A stretch of DNA of 64,000 nucleotides from positions 220,803-284,802 of the forward strand of contig NZ_KE383876.1 of NCBI RefSeq assembly GCF_000422565.1, written 5' to 3'. Shown piece by piece: positions 43,051 to 51,634 of the stretch (its first letter is position 1; every line of letters begins with the position of its first letter). The position numbers and the translations under genes are program-made. Below the pieces are notes generated by a model, which saw only the letters and a program-made list of their open reading frames with translations, was not told where the DNA came from and ran no database searches. Origin of the DNA: Desulfovibrio aminophilus DSM 12254 (GTDB lineage Bacteria; Desulfobacterota; Desulfovibrionia; Desulfovibrionales; Desulfovibrionaceae).

Positions 43051-43966
43051 GCATCTCTCCCTTGGCGGCTTCGGCGGCTTCGCCGCTTCCCGAACGAGCA
43101 GCGTCCGATTTCACGTTTCCGCCGCCTTTCCGCGCCCGGGCGGCGTCCAAGTCGTTGGCCTCGCCGCTGCCCTGGGCCGTGCCTCCGCCCTTCTTCCGAC
43201 CCTCGCGGTACTCCGGGGCCAGGAAGCGCGCCAAGGCCTCCTCCAGCCGCTCCATGGACACGCGGGTGTCCAGGCAGGGGCCGTTGGGCCGTTCGTTGAG
43301 CACGCCGAAGACCGGCAGGGGATAGGTGTCCTGGATGCCGGAGGCCAGATCGCGGTCGCAGGCCACGGCCACGATGAGCCGGGGCCGCTTCTGGACCACG
43401 ATGCGCCGGGCGATGGTCCCGCCCGTGGCGATGGCCAGATGCACGCCGTACTTCTCGTGCAGGCCGAGCAGGTCGTTGATCGGGCACTTGCCGCAGCGCT
43501 TGCAGTTGAAGATGTCGTAGGTCAGGCGCATCTCGCAGCGGCTGTTCTGGAGGCAATGGGGCATGAGCAGGAGGATCTCCTCCGGCCGGTAGACTCCGGC
43601 CTCGGAGAGCACCAGCTCGTTGTTCACCTTGACGAAGGAATGCCGGATGTCCTCCTTGGGGATGCCGAACAGACGGCCCAGGAGGGTGATGAGCGGCAGG
43701 TAGAGCTTGATGGTCACGCCCCGAAAGCGGCGGGCGAAGGGGAAGGAGCGTTTGAGCACGAGATTGAGCAGCAGCCCGGCCCCGGACCAGCAGACCAGGA
43801 GCACCAGGACGGCCACGATCAGGCCCCAGCCCCAGGGCGCCAGGGGATGGATCGCTGCCAGACCCACGTAAGGCACCCACCAGAGCAGGACGAGCATGGC
43901 GCAGACGAGCAGGCAGGTTCCCAGGATCAGGCCCACGAACAGCCGTTTGCGCGCGTCATGTTCCAT
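43043..43966 (-). CDS. DUF116 membrane protein
   Basis: A 307-residue protein with two N-terminal membrane helices (about 8-30 and 46-70), then the DUF116 region: FVKVNNELVL, ILLLMPHCLQNSRCEMRLTYDIFNCKRCGKCPINDLL with four clustered Cys, and GGTIARRIVVQKRPRLIVAVACDRDLASGIQDTYPLPVFGVLNERPNGPCLDT. The Cys pattern suggests a metal or Fe-S site. Function is unknown. The C-terminal 60 residues are repetitive, Gly/Ala/Lys-rich and encoded by DNA partly like the short intergenic repeats. It lies in an operon with fmt and rsmB, which points to translation initiation or rRNA modification. Confidence 0.8.
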   Translation of the reverse strand: MEHDARKRLFVGLILGTCLLVCAMLVLLWWVPYVGLAAIHPLAPWGWGLIVAVLVLLVCWSGAGLLLNLVLKRSFPFARRFRGVTIKLYLPLITLLGRLFGIPKEDIRHSFVKVNNELVLSEAGVYRPEEILLLMPHCLQNSRCEMRLTYDIFNCKRCGKCPINDLLGLHEKYGVHLAIATGGTIARRIVVQKRPRLIVAVACDRDLASGIQDTYPLPVFGVLNERPNGPCLDTRVSMERLEEALARFLAPEYREGRKKGGGTAQGSGEANDLDAARARKGGGNVKSDAARSGSGEAAEAAKGEMHG

Positions 43967-44041
43967 GCGTTTCTCTGGCGTTCCGTCGCGCCGGGCGGCC
44001 GGAGGCGACGGTCGTGTTCGGGATGGGCGTCGTCCGGTCGT

Positions 44042-44980
44042 TCAGCAGTTCTTCTTCAGATAGCCGCAGGCGAAGGCGGAGGCCGAAAGGGCCTTCCTGC
44101 CCTCGGGCTGCACGGAGGGAGTCAGGTAGAGGCGGTCCGCAGTCTGAATGGCGATGTGGCCGTCCATCTCGCCCAGGATCGTTCCGGGCTCGGCCTTGTG
44201 CTCCGACTCCGGTCCTATTTTTCCCGGGGTCAGGGTCAGGCGCAAGTGTTTTTTGTCGTCCGGCGACCATTGGAAGAAGGCTCCGGGCCAGGGATGCATG
44301 GCCCGCGCGCGATTGTGGATTTCCTGGGCCGGGCGGTTCCAGTCGATGAGCCCCTCGTCCTTGGAGAGCTTGGGGGCGTATGTGGCCAGGGAATCGTCCT
44401 GGGGCACCACGGCCAGCCGCCCGTCGCGCAGCCGCTCCAGGGCCTCCACCAGAAGCAGCCCGCCCATCTCGGCCAGCTGGTCGTGGACCTGTCCGGCGTG
44501 CTCGTCCCCGCCCATGCGCAGGGCGCGCTGGAGCAGGATGGGCCCGGAGTCCAGGCCCTTCTCCATGCGCATGATGGAGATGCCGGTGACGGTCTCGCCG
44601 TCCAGGATGCAGCGCTGGATCGGGGCCGCGCCCCGGTACTTGGGCAGCAGGGAGGCGTGGACGTTCACCGGCATGAGCGCGGGGACGTCCAGCACGGCCT
44701 GGGGCAGAATCAGGCCGTAGGCGGCCACAGCCAGCACGTCGGGCTCCAGGGCCCTGAGCGCCTCCACCTCGGCCGGGTCTTTGAAATTCAGGGGCTGGCG
44801 CACGTCCAGGCCGTGTTCCAGGGCCAGGGCCTTCACCGGCGACGGCTTGCAGGAGAGCCCCCGGCCGCAGGGCCGGTCGGGCTGGGTGTAGGCCGCGAGA
44901 ACCTCGCCGCCCTCCCAGGCCAGCAGATGCTTCAGGATCACGGCCGCGAAATCCGGCGTGCCCATGTAGACGATCTTCAC
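44042..44980 (-). CDS. fmt: Methionyl-tRNA formyltransferase
   Basis: A 312-residue Fmt: KIVYMGTPDFAAVIL, AYTQPDRPCGRG, AVAAYGLILPQAVLDVP, NVHASLLPKYRGAAPIQRCIL (catalytic Asn-His-Asp region with the SLLPKYRG loop) and TGISIMRMEKGLDSGPIL. It formylates the initiator Met-tRNA. It starts at a GTG overlapping the def stop by four bases (GTGA), so both proteins are made in step. Confidence 0.95.
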   Translation of the reverse strand: MKIVYMGTPDFAAVILKHLLAWEGGEVLAAYTQPDRPCGRGLSCKPSPVKALALEHGLDVRQPLNFKDPAEVEALRALEPDVLAVAAYGLILPQAVLDVPALMPVNVHASLLPKYRGAAPIQRCILDGETVTGISIMRMEKGLDSGPILLQRALRMGGDEHAGQVHDQLAEMGGLLLVEALERLRDGRLAVVPQDDSLATYAPKLSKDEGLIDWNRPAQEIHNRARAMHPWPGAFFQWSPDDKKHLRLTLTPGKIGPESEHKAEPGTILGEMDGHIAIQTADRLYLTPSVQPEGRKALSASAFACGYLKKNC

Positions 44981-45495
44981 GCCTGCGCCTGTTCCCGGTT
45001 CTTGCGCCACTTGGCGATCTTCTTGTCGTAGAGGGCGCGCTTGAGCCGTCCGGCGTGGTCCACGATGGTCACGCCGTCGAGGTGGTCGATCTCGTGCTGG
45101 AGGATCACGGCCAGCAGGCCCTCGGCCCGGATGCGGACATCCTGGCCGTTCTCGTCCTGGGCCTTGACCGTGACGGTCTCCTTGCGCTTGATCTTGGTGC
45201 TGAAGGCGGGCACGGAGAGGCAGGACTCCTCGGACTCCTTCACCCCCTCGCCCTCCACGATCTCGGGATTGACCAGGATGCGCAGGGCCTTGCGCTCCTT
45301 GGGCCCGGTGTCGTCCACGGTGATGAGCCGGATGCCCTCGCCGATCTGGGGCGCGGCCAGGCCCACGCCGTCCTTCTCGTACATGGTTTCGACCATGTGG
45401 CCGATGAGTTCGCGCAGCTCGGGCGTGATCTCCGCCACCCGGGCGCACTTCTCGCCCAGGCGCGGGTCGGGGTATTTGACGATCTCCAACAGCAT
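44977..45495 (-). CDS. def: Peptide deformylase
   Basis: A 172-residue deformylase with all three motifs: GVGLAAPQIG, ESCLSVP (Cys metal ligand, normally ECLS) and QHEIDHLDG (two His ligands and the catalytic Glu). It removes the formyl group from new proteins, using Fe2+ or a similar metal. It opens the def-fmt-DUF116-rsmB series; the gap to aspS upstream holds hairpins. Confidence 0.96.
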   Translation of the reverse strand: MLLEIVKYPDPRLGEKCARVAEITPELRELIGHMVETMYEKDGVGLAAPQIGEGIRLITVDDTGPKERKALRILVNPEIVEGEGVKESEESCLSVPAFSTKIKRKETVTVKAQDENGQDVRIRAEGLLAVILQHEIDHLDGVTIVDHAGRLKRALYDKKIAKWRKNREQAQA

Positions 45496-45527
45496 AGGCA
45501 GTTCCTCTCAAAAGGCCGCCGTGGCGT

Positions 45528-45576
45528 GGATTTCCAGGACGGACGAGCCGCAGGCTCGCCTCCGGCCTGGAAATCC
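45528..45576. terminator. Nested inverted repeat between aspS and def
   Basis: GGATTTCCAGG (45528-45538) pairs with CCTGGAAATCC (45566-45576); inside, CGAGCC and GGCTCG pair around a GCA loop. It lies downstream of aspS and upstream of def on the minus strand. A GC-rich GGGGGGCGCCGGCCCCCC palindrome lies between it and the aspS stop. Confidence 0.55.
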
Positions 45577-45631
45577 GCGACACTGATGCCGGGGTCCGGG
45601 GGGCGCCGGCCCCCCGGCCGCCGGAGGCCTT

Positions 45632-47485
45632 TCAGTCTTTCTTCTCTTCCTGCTTCTCGTCCTTCTTCTCGGCCACGTCCTCGCGAATGCGGATGCCCAG
45701 TTCGCGCAGCTGCTTGGGGGCCACGACGTTGGGCGCCTCGGTCATCAGGCAGGTGGCCTTCTGGGTCTTGGGGAAGGCGATCACGTCGCGGATGGACTTG
45801 GCCCCGGTGAGGATCATGATAAGTCGGTCCAGGCCGAAGGCAATGCCGCCGTGGGGCGGCGCGCCGAACTTCATGGCGTCCAGGAGGAAGCCGAACTTGG
45901 CCTGGGCCTCTTCCGGGCCGATGCCCAGGACGTTGAACATGGCCTGCTGGAGCTCGGCGGTGTGGATGCGGATGGAGCCGCCGCCCACCTCGTAGCCGTT
46001 GAGCACGAGGTCGTAGGCCCGGGACAGGGCGTTGCCCGGGTCCGAGGCCAGCAGGTCCATCTGGCCGGGCTGGGGCGAGGTGAAGGGATGGTGGCGGGCC
46101 ACCCAGCGCTTCTCCTCGGGGTCGAACTCCAGGAGCGGGAAGTCGGTGACCCAGAGCGGGGCGAAGCTGCCCTCGGGCACGAGCCCGGCGGCCTCGGCGA
46201 TGCGCACGCGCAGGTTGCCCAGGGAGGCGTTGACCACGTCCGGGGCCGCGGCCTGGAAGAAAACGATGTCCCCGACCTCAAGGCCCAGGCGCTCGGTGAG
46301 CCCGGCGCGCTCGGCCTCGGAGAGGAACTTGGCGATGGGCGACTGCCACTCGCCCTCCTTGATCTTGATCCAGGCCAGGCCCTGGGCCCCGTATATCTTC
46401 ACGAACTCGGTGTGCTCGTCGATCTCCTTGCGGGTCATCTCGCCGCCGCCGGACACGCGCAGGGCCTTGACCAGCGGGGCCTTGGCGAAGAGCTTGAACT
46501 CCGAGCCGCGCACGATGTCCGTGCATTCCACGAGCTTCAGGCCGTAGCGCACGTCCGGCTTGTCCAGGCCGTAGTCCCGCATGGCCTCGTGCCAGGTCAT
46601 GCGCGGGAAGGGGTCGGGCAGGCTCTGGCCCAGGGTGTCGGCGAACACGGCGCGGACCATGTTCTCGGCCAGGCCCATGACCATGGCCTCGTCCGCGAAG
46701 CTCATCTCGATGTCGATCTGGGTGAACTCGGGCTGGCGGTCGGCGCGCAGGTCCTCGTCGCGGAAGCACTTCACGATCTGGTAGTAGCGCTCCATGCCCG
46801 AGACCATGAGCAGCTGCTTGAACAGCTGGGGGGACTGGGGCAGGGCGTAGAAGCTGCCCTGGTTCAGGCGGCTGGGCACCAGGAAGTCGCGCGCGCCCTC
46901 GGGCGTGGACTTGGTCAGCACCGGGGTCTCGATCTCCAGGAAGCCGTTGGCGTCCAGGAAGCGGCGCACGCTCTGGGCGGCCTTGTGGCGCAGCACGAAG
47001 TTGCGGGCCAGCTTCGGACGGCGCAGGTCCAGGTAGCGGTGCTTGAGCCGGAGCATCTCCGAGGTGTCCACGCGGTCCTCGATGGGGAAGGGCGGGGTCT
47101 CGGAGGTGTTCAGCAGCTTCCACTCCCGGGCCACGATCTCCACCGCGCCGGTGGTCAGGTTCGGGTTGCTCATGCCCTCGGGCCGGGCGCGGACCACGCC
47201 CTTGAGGGCCACCACGTACTCCACGCGCAGGGCGTGGGCCCGCTCGTGGGCGTCGGGGTGCTCGGGGCTGAACACGCACTGGGTCAGGCCCTCGCGGTCG
47301 CGCAGGTCGATGAAGATGAGCCCGCCGTGGTCGCGGCGGAACTGCACCCAGCCCATGAGGCAGACCTCGGCCCCGATGTCGGCGGCCGTGAGCGCGTTGC
47401 AGTGGTGCGTGCGCCGCCAGCCCGCCAGATCCTCGATGACCCGGTACTCGTCGTAGGAGCGTTCTTCCTGGATGGGTTCGGACAT
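45632..47485 (-). CDS. aspS: Aspartyl-tRNA synthetase, likely non-discriminating
   Basis: A 617-residue bacterial-type AspRS: OB-fold domain at 35-130, class II motifs ([10 protein letters not shown]-like [27 protein letters not shown], and [13 protein letters not shown] as motif 3) and the GAD insertion. It charges tRNA-Asp. In the OB region it has His53 in FRRDHGG and Gly104 in RARPEGM, the residues seen in the non-discriminating Pseudomonas AspRS, where E. coli has Leu and Lys. It probably also makes Asp-tRNA-Asn. Start set at MSEPIQ after GAGGAAACAT; 22 bases after hisS. Confidence 0.96.
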   Translation of the reverse strand: MSEPIQEERSYDEYRVIEDLAGWRRTHHCNALTAADIGAEVCLMGWVQFRRDHGGLIFIDLRDREGLTQCVFSPEHPDAHERAHALRVEYVVALKGVVRARPEGMSNPNLTTGAVEIVAREWKLLNTSETPPFPIEDRVDTSEMLRLKHRYLDLRRPKLARNFVLRHKAAQSVRRFLDANGFLEIETPVLTKSTPEGARDFLVPSRLNQGSFYALPQSPQLFKQLLMVSGMERYYQIVKCFRDEDLRADRQPEFTQIDIEMSFADEAMVMGLAENMVRAVFADTLGQSLPDPFPRMTWHEAMRDYGLDKPDVRYGLKLVECTDIVRGSEFKLFAKAPLVKALRVSGGGEMTRKEIDEHTEFVKIYGAQGLAWIKIKEGEWQSPIAKFLSEAERAGLTERLGLEVGDIVFFQAAAPDVVNASLGNLRVRIAEAAGLVPEGSFAPLWVTDFPLLEFDPEEKRWVARHHPFTSPQPGQMDLLASDPGNALSRAYDLVLNGYEVGGGSIRIHTAELQQAMFNVLGIGPEEAQAKFGFLLDAMKFGAPPHGGIAFGLDRLIMILTGAKSIRDVIAFPKTQKATCLMTEAPNVVAPKQLRELGIRIREDVAEKKDEKQEEKKD

Positions 47486-47507
47486 ATGTTTCCTCGCGAT
47501 CGCGGTG

Positions 47508-48803
47508 TTATTCCTCGGTTCGTTCCGGCAGGGCCGCCGAGAGCAGGGCTTCCAGGCCGGACACGGCGACCATGGCCAGCAGGCGTTCACGGGGCACGTG
47601 ACGCTGGTCGGCCGCGCCGCCCATGTCCTTGATGAGCACGAGCCCCTTGTCGAACTCCTCGCCGCCGACCACCAGGGCCATGCGCGCGCCGGACTTGTTG
47701 GCCCGCCGCAACTGGCTCTTCAGGCTGCCCGGGGCGTAGGCCACCTCGCCGGAGAGCCCGCGTTCGCGCAGGCCCTGGGCCAGAATCAGGCACTGGTTCA
47801 CGGCCCGCTCGTCGAGCACGGCCAAATGGAAGTCCGGCCGGGACTCGGGGCAGTGCTCCAGGAGCATGGCCAGGCGCTCCATGCCGCAGGCGAAGCCCAC
47901 GCCCGGAACGTCCGGGCCGCCCAGGGAGCCCACCAGACCGTCGTAGCGGCCGCCCCCGGCCACGGCCGTCTGGGAGCCGATCTCGCCGGAGGTGATCTCG
48001 AAGGCCGTGCGCTGGTAGTAGTCCAGGCCGCGCACCAGCCGGGGATTCAGGGTGTAGGCCACCCGCGCGGCGTCCAGCAGGGCCTTCACGGTGTCGAAGT
48101 GCTCCCGGCAGTGGCCGCAGACGTGGTCCGTGATGTGCGGGGCGTCCTTGGTCAGCTCCCCGCACCCCGGCACCTTGCAGTCCAGCACGCGCAGGGGGTT
48201 GGTCTCCACCCGGCGGCGGCAGTCCTCGCACAGCTTTTCCCGGTCCAGACCGGCGAAGAAGGCCGTCAGGGCCTGGCGGAACATGGGACGGCACTCGCGA
48301 CAGCCCAGGGTGTTCAGCTCCACGGAAAGCCGGGTGAGCCCGATGTCCGTGAGGAACGTCCGCAGCATGAGGATCAGCTCGGCGTCGGCCTGGGGCTCGT
48401 TCGCCCCGAGAATCTCGGCGTTGATCTGGTGGAACTGGCGCTGGCGGCCCTTCTGCGGCCGCTCGTAGCGGAACATGGGGCCGGTGGTGAAATATTTCCG
48501 CACCTGGCCGGGCTGCCAGTCCCCGCCCTCGATGAAGGCCCGCATGACCCCGGCCGTGGCTTCGGGCCGCAGGGTCAGCAGGCGGCCCTTGCGATCCGGG
48601 AAGGTGAACATCTCCTTGCCCACCACGTCGGTGTCCTCGCCGATGGACTTGGCGAAAAGTTCGGTGTGTTCGAGCAGCGGCGTGCGCAGTTCGCCGAAGC
48701 CGTAGCGGCCGAAGATCTCCCGGGCCCGGGATTCCAAAAACGTGAACTTGGCCGCCTCTTCCGGGAAAAGGTCAGCGAACCCTTTGATTTTCTGGATTTT
48801 CAT
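47508..48803 (-). CDS. hisS: Histidyl-tRNA synthetase
   Basis: A 431-residue His[20 protein letters not shown] at the N-terminus, [36 protein letters not shown] (motif 1), [16 protein letters not shown] (motif 2), [13 protein letters not shown] (the HisA-type histidine motif) and [13 protein letters not shown]. It charges tRNA-His. It heads a hisS-aspS pair. A minus-strand promoter lies about 70 bases upstream. Confidence 0.96.
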   Translation of the reverse strand: MKIQKIKGFADLFPEEAAKFTFLESRAREIFGRYGFGELRTPLLEHTELFAKSIGEDTDVVGKEMFTFPDRKGRLLTLRPEATAGVMRAFIEGGDWQPGQVRKYFTTGPMFRYERPQKGRQRQFHQINAEILGANEPQADAELILMLRTFLTDIGLTRLSVELNTLGCRECRPMFRQALTAFFAGLDREKLCEDCRRRVETNPLRVLDCKVPGCGELTKDAPHITDHVCGHCREHFDTVKALLDAARVAYTLNPRLVRGLDYYQRTAFEITSGEIGSQTAVAGGGRYDGLVGSLGGPDVPGVGFACGMERLAMLLEHCPESRPDFHLAVLDERAVNQCLILAQGLRERGLSGEVAYAPGSLKSQLRRANKSGARMALVVGGEEFDKGLVLIKDMGGAADQRHVPRERLLAMVAVSGLEALLSAALPERTEE

Positions 48804-48871
48804 GATGTGACCGAAAGCCCCTCTCGCAACGCCGGTTATTGCCGGAGATTCCCGGCCGGTGCAAACGAAAT

Positions 48872-48901
48872 CCGTTAGTCCAGGAAGGGGCGACTTGTCA
48901 A
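48872..48901 (-). promoter_or_regulatory. Candidate promoter for hisS-aspS
   Basis: On the minus strand TTGACA (48896-48901), an 18-base spacer and TAACGG (48872-48877), 69 bases before the hisS ATG at 48803. The rest of the gap 48804-49145 holds only mosaic repeats and the leader of the next gene. Confidence 0.4.
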
Positions 48902-48989
48902 AACGGGCATCGCCCGCTCCCCGAAAAATCAGGGAAAACCTTTCCGCCGAATCTGGACATCCACGGGAAAAACGCTACCACTGGGCCTT

Positions 48990-49095
48990 CGGGGGGCTTC
49001 GCCCCGTTTCAGAAAGGCATGAGAAGGCTTTCGCCGTTCCATGAACCGGCGAAGCCGGGGGGGCTTCGCCCCGTTTCAGATAAGGCCAAGAGGGG
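48990..49095. repeat. Mosaic repeat cluster in the hisS-PNPOx gap
   Basis: Two copies of GGGGCTTCGCCCCGTTTCAGA (48993 and 49061, written here in part) flank AACCGGCGAAGCCGGGG (49044-49060) and AGAAAGGCATGAGAAGG. The arrangement repeats the cluster at 4.0-4.3 kb, with GGGGCTTCGCCCC replacing GGCCTTCGGCC. Confidence 0.8.
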
Positions 49096-49145
49096 ATTTG
49101 TCCCCGTTTTGCGGAAAAAACAAAGAGCCCGGGGCAGGAACCGAC

Positions 49146-49670
49146 ATGGACCACCCGTTGCGTCGCGCCAAACGGAAACTCGATGACGAGACGGCCTTCG
49201 CCGTCCTCCGCCGCTGCACCTGGGGATTCCTCTCCCTGGTCGGCCCGGACGGCGACCCATACGGCGTGCCGATCAATCACGTCCTGCTGGAGGAAGGCGG
49301 CAGAAAACGCCTCCTGTTCCACTGCGCCCGCGAGGGCCGCAAGATCGACTGCCTGAAACACCGGCCCAGGGCTTTCTTCGTGGCCGTGGAAAACCCGGAG
49401 ACCCTGCCGGACAAGTTCAGCACCGCCTACGCCAGCGCCATGGTCTCCGGCCCGGTGGAGATCGTGGACGACCCGGACGAGAAACGGGCCCTGCTCACGG
49501 CCTTCGTGCGCGGGCTGGCCCCCGCGTTCCAGGAGCGCGGCCGCAAACACATCGAACACCGTCTGCGCGACTGCCTCGTCCTCACCCTGGAGATCGAACA
49601 CGTCTGCGGCAAGGGACGCAAAGAAGAGGAGCCCTACGCCCTCGCCCACCTCGGCTTCGCCGTGTCATAA
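49146..49670 (+). CDS. PNPOx-like/nitroreductase-type flavin protein
   Basis: A 174-residue protein of the pyridoxamine-oxidase-like (NimA-type) split-barrel family: RRCTWGFLSLVGPDGDPYGVPINHVLLE near the start, LLFHCAREGRKIDCLKHRPRAFFVAVE and YASAMVSGPVEIVDDPDEKRALLTAFVR. NimA-type kin reduce nitroimidazoles or bind heme; here the function is open. A weak Gly-rich site precedes the ATG. The product ends close to a small tautomerase gene but a repeat fragment lies between. Confidence 0.8.
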   Translation: MDHPLRRAKRKLDDETAFAVLRRCTWGFLSLVGPDGDPYGVPINHVLLEEGGRKRLLFHCAREGRKIDCLKHRPRAFFVAVENPETLPDKFSTAYASAMVSGPVEIVDDPDEKRALLTAFVRGLAPAFQERGRKHIEHRLRDCLVLTLEIEHVCGKGRKEEEPYALAHLGFAVS

Positions 49671-49757
49671 AAAGACGAAGAGGGGTTCAGCTTATTTCAT
49701 GAAGCGCGGAAGCAGTCCGCGCGCGTTCAACACCGGCCCGGCCGGGGAGGGTTTCCA

Positions 49758-49961
49758 ATGCCGTTCGTGAACATCCGCATCACCCGCGACGGGGCCACCG
49801 CCGAGCAGAAAGCCCGGCTCATCAAGGGCGTCACCGACCTCCTGGTGGAGGTCCTGGACAAGAACCCGGCCACCACCGTGGTCATCATCGACGAGGTGGA
49901 CACCGACAACTGGGGCATCGGCGGCGAGAGCGTGACGAAACGGCGCGAACTCGCGCGGTAA
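49758..49961 (+). CDS. 4-oxalocrotonate tautomerase family protein
   Basis: A 67-residue tautomerase: the start PFVNIRITRDG exposes Pro as the N-terminal catalytic base once Met is removed. ARLIKGVTDLLVEVLDKNPATTVVIIDEVDTDNWGIGGE is the conserved body. The family moves protons in enol/keto isomers, for example of oxalocrotonate. Substrate unknown. GGGGAGGG precedes the ATG. Confidence 0.85.
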   Translation: MPFVNIRITRDGATAEQKARLIKGVTDLLVEVLDKNPATTVVIIDEVDTDNWGIGGESVTKRRELAR

Positions 49962-49984
49962 GGGCGAGGCGGACGTGACGCGGG

Positions 49985-50707
49985 TCAGCCCAGGCCAGCG
50001 GGCTCGATCTTCAGGCTGCCCACGGGCGTGAGCGGCTTTTCGTCCACGTAGTCCACGCGCAGGGCCGCGAAGGCCCCCAGGCAGACGGGATAGAGCGGGG
50101 CGTTGAGGTATTTCCAGGGCGCGGCGTCGCGCCAGGTGGCCGTGGGACCGGGCAGGACGGAACGGGCGTAGCGCGGCGGACGCCCCAGGCCCTGCTCGGC
50201 CATGCGCCGCATCTCGGGCCAGGAGAACCAGCGGGCCTGGCCCAGGGTGCGGCCGGGCCGGTTGCGGCCGTGGGACAGCCAGTACAGGGACCAGCGGTTC
50301 AGGAAGCCGACCAGCACCCCCCGCGCCGCCACCCGCGCGGCCTCGCGCAGCGCGCCCAGGGGATCGTCGCAGAACTCCAGCACGCTCCAGAGCACCACGT
50401 AGTCGAATTCGTTGTCGCAGAAGCCCAGGCTCTCGCCGTTGGCCACCTGGATGTCGGCCCGCTTGCCGAGTCGGTCGCGGGCGGCCGCCACCATGGCCTC
50501 GGAGCGGTCCACCCCGGTGACGTCGAAGCCGGTGTGGTAGAGCAACTCCAGGAACAGGCCGGTGCCGCAGCCCACCTCCAGCAGGGTCTTGCCCCGTCGG
50601 GGCCAGCCCGCGACCATGGCCTCCAGCAGACGCCGCTCGGCGGCGAAGGCGAAGCGGCCCTCGGGGGTCTCGAACCAGCGGTCGTAGCGGGCGGCGTTCC
50701 AGTTCAT
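49985..50707 (-). CDS. Class I SAM-dependent methyltransferase
   Basis: A 240-residue methyltransferase with LLEVGCGTGLFLELL (SAM motif I), VTGVDRSEAMVAAARDRL (acidic motif II) and FDYVVLWSVLEFCDDP (post-II), typical of the UbiE/BioC-like Methyltransf_11 group. The C-terminal third is unusual in lacking further motifs. The start was chosen at MNWNAARYDRWF after AAGGA; a longer frame starting MSAPRR is possible. Substrate unknown. It converges with the tautomerase gene, 23 bases apart. Confidence 0.85.
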   Translation of the reverse strand: MNWNAARYDRWFETPEGRFAFAAERRLLEAMVAGWPRRGKTLLEVGCGTGLFLELLYHTGFDVTGVDRSEAMVAAARDRLGKRADIQVANGESLGFCDNEFDYVVLWSVLEFCDDPLGALREAARVAARGVLVGFLNRWSLYWLSHGRNRPGRTLGQARWFSWPEMRRMAEQGLGRPPRYARSVLPGPTATWRDAAPWKYLNAPLYPVCLGAFAALRVDYVDEKPLTPVGSLKIEPAGLG

Positions 50708-50866
50708 CTCGATCCTTTCCCCGAACGTCTCGTTCTCCGGGCCGAGGCGGCGCGGGGCGCTCAATGCGTCGCACGGCGGCCGGACGCGCCGCCGGAAGCG
50801 CGGAAGCCCGCGGCTTCCGGCCGGGGCCGTGGGGGCCGAAGCCCCCCGACCGTCGGTCGCATCTTC

Positions 50867-51499
50867 CTACATATCGAGAGCGTCGGCAACCTTGCCCACC
50901 AATTTCTCGGAGGGCGTGAGGGTCTTCTTGCCGGGCTCCCACTTGGCCGGGCAGGCCTCGGCGGGATGGTCCTTGAGATAGACGTTGGCCTTCATCTTGC
51001 GCACGAGTTCATCGGCGTTGCGGCCCACGTTGTAGAAGTTCACCTCCGAGGCGACCAGCACGCCCTCGGGGTTGATGATGAAAGTGCCGCGCAGGTCCAG
51101 GCCCGAGGCCGGATCCCAGACGTCGAAGTAGCGCGAGACCTCGCCGTTGGGGTCGGCGGCCATCTTGAAGCGCACGTTCTGGAGCAGGCGCTCGTCGTTC
51201 TTCCAGGCCATGTGCACGAACTTGGTGTCCGTGGACACTGAGAGAACCTCCGCGCCCAGCTTGACCAGATCGGCGTGCCTCTCGGCCAGGTCGGCCAGCT
51301 CCGTGGGGCAGACGAAGGTGAAGTCCGCCGGATAGAAGACCAGGATCGTCCATTTGCCTTGCTTCTTCAGGTCGGCCAGGGAGACCTCGCCGAAGCCGCC
51401 CTCGGCGGGATCATAGACCTCCAGGGTGAAGTCCCGGACCGGCAGGCCCACCTTGGCGCATTCAAGCAGTTCCTCATAATCGTCGTGTCCGCAGGACAT
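50867..51499 (-). CDS. 2-Cys peroxiredoxin (AhpC/TSA type)
   Basis: A 210-residue peroxiredoxin: ADFTFVCPTELADL carries the peroxidatic Cys64 and HPAEACPAKW the resolving Cys183. It removes peroxides using a thioredoxin-like donor. It starts with CGHDDYEELLECA, carrying two more Cys. A Fur/PerR-like box lies between it and the divergent M16 gene. GGAG precedes the ATG (minus strand). Confidence 0.95.
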   Translation of the reverse strand: MSCGHDDYEELLECAKVGLPVRDFTLEVYDPAEGGFGEVSLADLKKQGKWTILVFYPADFTFVCPTELADLAERHADLVKLGAEVLSVSTDTKFVHMAWKNDERLLQNVRFKMAADPNGEVSRYFDVWDPASGLDLRGTFIINPEGVLVASEVNFYNVGRNADELVRKMKANVYLKDHPAEACPAKWEPGKKTLTPSEKLVGKVADALDM

Positions 51500-51551
51500 A
51501 TTGCTTTCTCCTTGCTCTGAATTTAGGGTACACTAGATTTTCCCGGTAATT

Positions 51552-51566
51552 GATAATAATAATCAT
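51552..51566. promoter_or_regulatory. Fur/PerR-like box
   Basis: GATAATAATAATCAT matches the Fur consensus GATAATGATAATCAT at 14 of 15 bases. It lies between the divergent peroxiredoxin and M16 genes, 53 bases from the peroxiredoxin start. PerR boxes are similar, so either regulator is possible. Confidence 0.6.
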
Positions 51567-51634
51567 CTGGCGCGCCAGCGTCAAGAACCGTCCCACAACG
51601 ATTCGGCCGCCGACAAAAACGAGGATTCCCGCCC

